Shown: positions 60,409 to 64,000 of the stretch, in pieces
How the letters are laid out: each line of letters begins with the position of its first letter
Position numbering within the stretch: position 1 is the first letter of the stretch
Assembly: GCF_009688965.1 (NCBI RefSeq)
Contig: NZ_AP021875.1
Location: 3,100,001-3,164,000, forward strand
Direction: 5' to 3'
Origin: Desulfosarcina widdelii
Lineage (GTDB): Bacteria > Desulfobacterota > Desulfobacteria > Desulfobacterales > Desulfosarcinaceae
DNA: 64,000 nt
Made by a program: the position numbers and the translations under genes
The notes under the pieces: model-generated
Seen by the model: the letters and a program-made list of their open reading frames with translations, nothing else
Databases searched by the model: none
What the model was told of the DNA's origin: nothing

Positions 60409-61719
60409 CTACACCAGGTACTGTTGGAAAATTACGGCAAATCCGAGAAAAGCAAAGAATCCGATGATATCGGTTACCGTAGTCAAAATGATATTGGCGC
60501 TTTGCGCTGGATCCAAACCAACCTGCTTCATAAACAGCGGTATGGTGGCACCCGATAGCCCTGCAAAGAAAAGATTCACCAACATGCCCAGCCCGGTTAC
60601 CAGTCCCAAAAAGGGGCTGCCCATCCATAGCCAGGCCGCTGCAGCGGTCACCGCGCCGATGATCGTACCGTTGATGGCGCCCAATCGCCCCTCTTTGAAG
60701 ATCAGCTTCAAGCGCTTGCCGGCGGGGATTTCCCGCATCACGATGCCCCGCATGACGACGGCAAGAGATTGCGCACCGGCGTTGCCGCCCTGCCCGGCAA
60801 CGACCGGCAAAAAGACCGCCAGGATGGTAATCTTTGCAATGATACCTTCGAACAGAGCCACTACACCCGCAGCCATAAAAGCGGTCACCAGATTTATATT
60901 CAGCCAGAACAGGCGTTTCTTCAACGAAAAACCGATGGTGGAAAACGGCCTCTCATCCGCGCTGACGCCGAACATTCGCTGGATGTCCTGGGTGGTGCCC
61001 TCCTGCACCCCCTTGATCAACCTTTCCGCCTTGATGATTCCCAGGATGTGATTCTCACTGTCGACCACGGGGGCCGCAAAGTAGCGTCTTTTGGCCAATG
61101 CATTGGCAGCCTCCTGGACATCGGTAAAACAGTGCAAGGTGAAGATATCTTTCAGACAGATCGATTCCAGCGACTGCTGGGGGGAGGCGAGCATCAAATC
61201 GCGCATGTTCAAAACGCCGACGAGGTGTTGCTCATCGTCGACCACGTAGGCATAGGATGAAGGCATCCGTTTTTTCGCCAATGAACGGATCTTGCCGATG
61301 GCGTCGTGCGCCAGGGTCTCCTTGCCGAAAGACATGAAATCCGATGTCATGATGCGGCCGATACTGCCCTGCGGATATTCCAGCAGATCCCGTATTTCAT
61401 CTTCGGTTTTTCCCGAGATATGCACCCGAATGCGCTCGCGGGATTCTTTGGGCAAATGCATCAGGATGGAGGCCAGAAACTGCGGGTCGAGTTGGGAGGT
61501 GATGTGTTGAAGGAATCCATCGGCCGTCTGGTTCAACAATTCAGCGGCAAATCCGATCTGCAGGGTCTTGATTACCCGCACAGCCATCGGACCAGGCAGG
61601 GACTCGAGCACATCGGCTGCGTCCGGAACCTTCATCCCCTCGAGGACACGAGCCGCACCCGCCAGATCCTGTTCTACAAACTTGATAACCAGCGGCAGAT
61701 AAAGATTGCGATCGGGCAT
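60409..61719 (-). CDS. mgtE: magnesium transporter MgtE
   Basis: The 436-residue product has the three MgtE parts: an N-terminal helical domain (about 1-125), two CBS domains (about 130-250; G-R-I-M-T-S-D-F-M-S and L-V-G-V-L-N-M-R-D-L) and five membrane helices (about 270-436). The selectivity region A-G-Q-G-G-N-A-G-A-Q-S is intact. It imports Mg2+ under control of Mg bound to the CBS part. GGAG precedes the ATG. It lies in a run of membrane ion transport genes (CaCA antiporter, DUF21/CBS) on the same strand. Confidence 0.92.
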   Translation of the reverse strand: MPDRNLYLPLVIKFVEQDLAGAARVLEGMKVPDAADVLESLPGPMAVRVIKTLQIGFAAELLNQTADGFLQHITSQLDPQFLASILMHLPKESRERIRVHISGKTEDEIRDLLEYPQGSIGRIMTSDFMSFGKETLAHDAIGKIRSLAKKRMPSSYAYVVDDEQHLVGVLNMRDLMLASPQQSLESICLKDIFTLHCFTDVQEAANALAKRRYFAAPVVDSENHILGIIKAERLIKGVQEGTTQDIQRMFGVSADERPFSTIGFSLKKRLFWLNINLVTAFMAAGVVALFEGIIAKITILAVFLPVVAGQGGNAGAQSLAVVMRGIVMREIPAGKRLKLIFKEGRLGAINGTIIGAVTAAAAWLWMGSPFLGLVTGLGMLVNLFFAGLSGATIPLFMKQVGLDPAQSANIILTTVTDIIGFFAFLGFAVIFQQYLV

Positions 61720-61809
61720 ACGATCTTCTCCTATTGTTCAGGAAGCCGTTCATGGCAATCAGGTCGAACCCCTTGGGGTTCGATATCGCGAACGAAAATG
61801 GGATAGCGG

Positions 61810-61950
61810 TTAATCAATGTCCAGTTGGCCGGCAAACCAGTAGCAGTTGTGTACCATGGCCAGCAGCACCTGGGCCCATTTGCTGGCCTCTGAAGTGACG
61901 CCATCCGTTCCGGCAAAACGTTTCGAAATGAAACCGATATTCTTTTTCAT
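61810..61950 (-). pseudogene. N-terminal glycosyltransferase fragment (46 aa)
   Basis: The frame [20 protein letters not shown] followed by A-G-Q-L-D-I-D and TAA resembles the start of GT4-type glycosyltransferases found in Desulfobacterota, as I recall them. The nucleotide-binding domains are missing, so it is a truncated remnant. It starts 11 bases after the CaCA gene stop and could still be translated as a short peptide. Confidence 0.5.
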
Positions 61951-61961
61951 GGTCTACCCTA

Positions 61962-62933
61962 TCAGGCCTGAACGATAAGCATCACCGTATAACAGACGTA
62001 CAGGGTGACAAACAGAATTCCTTCCCATCTGTCCAGTACATGGCGTTGTCCGGTATGCATAAAGGCGAAGAGCAGGAGCGTCGCCGCCAACATTGCCGCG
62101 ATATCGAGATTGCCGTCGGTCCGAAAGGGCAAAGGCTGAAACAAGGCGCTGAGCCCCAGAATAAATAAGGTGTTGAAGATGTTGGACCCGACCACGTTGC
62201 CGACGGCGATGTCTGCGTTGTTTTTACGCGCAGCGATGGTGGATGTCGCCAGTTCGGGCAGCGACGTACCCAAGGCCACGACGGTCAAACCGATTAACTT
62301 TTCACCAACTCCCAACTGGCGTGAGATCGTCACTGCACCATTGACGATCATGTGTCCACCCCCGATCAGGCCTGTGAATCCCAAGCCGATAAAAAACAGG
62401 GACCGCCGAAGATTCGCTGCCGATTGGGGCACAAATGCATCGATACCCTTTATATGCATTGCGCCGGCCAGTGTATAGTAGATGAAAATGATGAAAAAGC
62501 ACAACAGCACCCATCCATCGATACGGGAGAGGATATCGATGCCACCTCCGTCGATGAAGCGATCATTGGCCAACAGCGACAGAACGAAGGCGGCCAGCAG
62601 GCACATGGGAATCTCGCGCCAGACGGTTTCCGACGTGACGCGAAGCGGCCGGATCAGGCTCGAAATTCCGAGGATAAGGAAAATATTAGCGATATTACTG
62701 CCTACGACATTGCCGATGGCAATGTCCGGGGTATTCTTGACGGCAGCCAGTAGGTTGACGGCAAGCTCAGGTGTGGATGTTCCGAAAGCCACCACCGTCA
62801 GGCCGATAACCATGTCGGATACATGGAACCGGCGGGCCAATGCGGAAGCGCCCTCGACCAGCAAATCGGCTCCCTTGATCAGAAGTCCGAATCCGATAAG
62901 GATCATCAGGTAAGGCAACACATTTACCGGCAT
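61962..62933 (-). CDS. calcium/sodium antiporter (CaCA family)
   Basis: The ATG at 62933 is chosen; a GTG nine bases upstream is possible. The 323-residue product has ten membrane helices in two inverted halves, each with the alpha repeat: V-V-A-F-G-T-S-T-P-E-L-A and V-V-A-L-G-T-S-L-P-E-L-A, followed by I-G-N-V-V-G-S-N-I and V-G-N-V-V-G-S-N-I. It exchanges Ca2+ for Na+ or H+ across the inner membrane. It starts 15 bases after the stop of the DUF21/CBS gene, so the two are co-transcribed. Confidence 0.92.
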   Translation of the reverse strand: MPVNVLPYLMILIGFGLLIKGADLLVEGASALARRFHVSDMVIGLTVVAFGTSTPELAVNLLAAVKNTPDIAIGNVVGSNIANIFLILGISSLIRPLRVTSETVWREIPMCLLAAFVLSLLANDRFIDGGGIDILSRIDGWVLLCFFIIFIYYTLAGAMHIKGIDAFVPQSAANLRRSLFFIGLGFTGLIGGGHMIVNGAVTISRQLGVGEKLIGLTVVALGTSLPELATSTIAARKNNADIAVGNVVGSNIFNTLFILGLSALFQPLPFRTDGNLDIAAMLAATLLLFAFMHTGQRHVLDRWEGILFVTLYVCYTVMLIVQA

Positions 62934-62947
62934 GAATGCCACTCTTT

Positions 62948-64000
62948 CTATTTGTTCTTCTGCCGGGGTTGCGGATCTTCGGCCAAGGCCTCGTGCGTTT
63001 TCGCGGATTGGACCGGGACGATAATGCCCCGCATCAAACGCCCCAAAATATCGGCACCCGTAATAACGCGTCGTTCATCTCCCCAGAGCAAGATGATGTC
63101 GTGGTCGATGACATCGTCCTCCGGTTTTTGCGGATCGACTTTCAACCGACCGATCACTTCGCCAAGGGAGGTCAGGGGGTCGCGAACGATCACCGGGCGG
63201 TGGCAATGCGCAAATGGGTTGATCTCCTGATGAAACAGGGCATGGCGTAAAAAGCTGTCCGAATTCATAACCATCTGAGGTTCGCCAAGACGATCCGTCA
63301 AAATGATCCATTTTTTCCTCGATCGTTCCACCTGCCTGAGAAATGGATCGCTGCATGAATTTTCGAAATGCGGAAAGACCAGCCTGTTTTTCTGATCGGT
63401 ATCGAGCGGGATCACACTTTCCGGATCGACGGTTTCGCCCTCGTGGCTGACGGCCAGGTCGTCGATCGCCAAAAAATTCAATGCGCCGGAACCTTCCATA
63501 TGGTCGACTTCGGCCTCGTCCGATGCCATATGCATCTTGATCATTTCACGCAAATCGCGTTCGCGGAGATAGTGGATTCCCTCCGGGCCAAGCCAGTTAT
63601 CGAGAATTTTCGCAGTTGGTTTGGCCACTGGATACAGCAGGATCTGATACAACCTCAATACGGGCGCCAACAGGGAAGCCATTTGCAAAGCATGTCGGGA
63701 AAAATATGCCTGAGGGATAATTTCACCGACCAGGGTGATCAGTATGGTGGAAAAGCAAAAAGCCAATACACCAGCCATGACCGAATCGGAAAGCAGTGTC
63801 AACAGCACATTGATTCCAACGTTTCCCCATAGGATCGTTGTCAATAAAAAGTTGGCATCCTGCCGCAGGACGAGCGCCTTCTTCGCCAGCGGGTCACCGG
63901 AAGCGGCCTGCACTTCCAAGCGCAATCGGCTGATACTGAATGCCGCCAAATTCATACCGGAAAAAATTGCGGATTGCGACAGGCAAAAGACAATGCCTAT
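62948..64000 (-). CDS. DUF21/CBS (CNNM/CorC-type) membrane protein, partial
   Basis: The reading frame is open to the end of the window, so the N-terminus is missing. The visible part begins in the first membrane helix (S-Q-S-A-I-F-S-G-M-N-L-A-A-F-S-I-S-R), which is the DUF21 signature. About three more helices follow, then a CBS pair (about the last 170 residues). The family moves or senses Mg2+/Co2+. A Met at 63955 lies inside the conserved motif and is not the real start. The C-terminal HlyC/CorC domain of longer relatives is absent. The ion specificity is unknown. Confidence 0.85.
   Translation of the reverse strand: MGIVFCLSQSAIFSGMNLAAFSISRLRLEVQAASGDPLAKKALVLRQDANFLLTTILWGNVGINVLLTLLSDSVMAGVLAFCFSTILITLVGEIIPQAYFSRHALQMASLLAPVLRLYQILLYPVAKPTAKILDNWLGPEGIHYLRERDLREMIKMHMASDEAEVDHMEGSGALNFLAIDDLAVSHEGETVDPESVIPLDTDQKNRLVFPHFENSCSDPFLRQVERSRKKWIILTDRLGEPQMVMNSDSFLRHALFHQEINPFAHCHRPVIVRDPLTSLGEVIGRLKVDPQKPEDDVIDHDIILLWGDERRVITGADILGRLMRGIIVPVQSAKTHEALAEDPQPRQKNK

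Overview
The window looks like chromosomal DNA of an anaerobic Desulfobacterota (Deltaproteobacteria; Desulfobacteraceae/Desulfosarcinaceae-like). This is inferred from acyl-CoA beta-oxidation gene clusters, a molybdopterin transhydroxylase of the type known from strict anaerobes, two thioredoxin-fold genes whose redox motif is U-P-F-C with an in-frame UGA, an archaeal/fungal-type aspartate-semialdehyde dehydrogenase, many PAS/Cache hybrid kinases, and several families of short dispersed repeats. No rRNA, tRNA, CRISPR array or intact transposase gene was seen.

Layout. 1-5 kb: CBS-domain cation/proton antiporter, a tiny HEAT-like gene inside the longest copy of a TGTAAAT...ATTTACA element, and three small secreted or lipoprotein genes. 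5-11 kb: complete RND efflux operon (outer-membrane factor, adaptor, HAE1 pump) with ATGA overlaps. 11-17 kb: phosphatase, membrane hydrolase, M1-type peptidase, ChaN-like lipoprotein, PQQ-type sugar dehydrogenase. 17.6-22.8 kb: two DUF1538 membrane proteins with a PII-like protein, cytochrome b561, site-2 protease, a peroxiredoxin-like selenoprotein and a hemerythrin. 23.7-29 kb: hybrid kinase, Ntn-type amide hydrolase, and a decayed toxin-antitoxin pair cut by an element copy. 29-51 kb: a catabolic island. It has an SCP2-fused transhydroxylase with its Fe-S subunit, an MDR reductase and a Crp-type regulator; a reverse-strand operon of SDR, old-yellow-enzyme-like reductase, amidohydrolase, acyl-CoA ligase, acyl-CoA dehydrogenase, DUF35-crotonase fusion and Ltp2-like thiolase; a MerR-TetR fusion regulator and a sigma-54 activator; and a forward module of thiolase (frameshifted), 3-hydroxyacyl-CoA dehydrogenase and a 600-residue acyl-CoA dehydrogenase. 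52-53 kb: asd behind a textbook threonine attenuator. 54-64 kb: a second hybrid kinase, homocysteine methyltransferase, a selenocysteine peroxiredoxin gene broken by a MITE with a 10-bp target duplication, phosphatase, MgtE, CaCA antiporter and a DUF21/CBS protein that runs off the window.

How the parts fit. The 29-51 kb island reads as activation of an unknown hydroxylated cyclic or lipid-like carboxylic acid to a CoA ester, reduction/dehydrogenation, hydration and thiolytic or retro-aldol cleavage, controlled by two unusual regulators. The substrate cannot be read from the sequence. The clearest new observations are the asd attenuator, the paired selenoprotein genes with matching hairpins after UGA, the datable MITE insertion in one of them, the SCP2-transhydroxylase fusion, and the cargo-carrying dispersed element.
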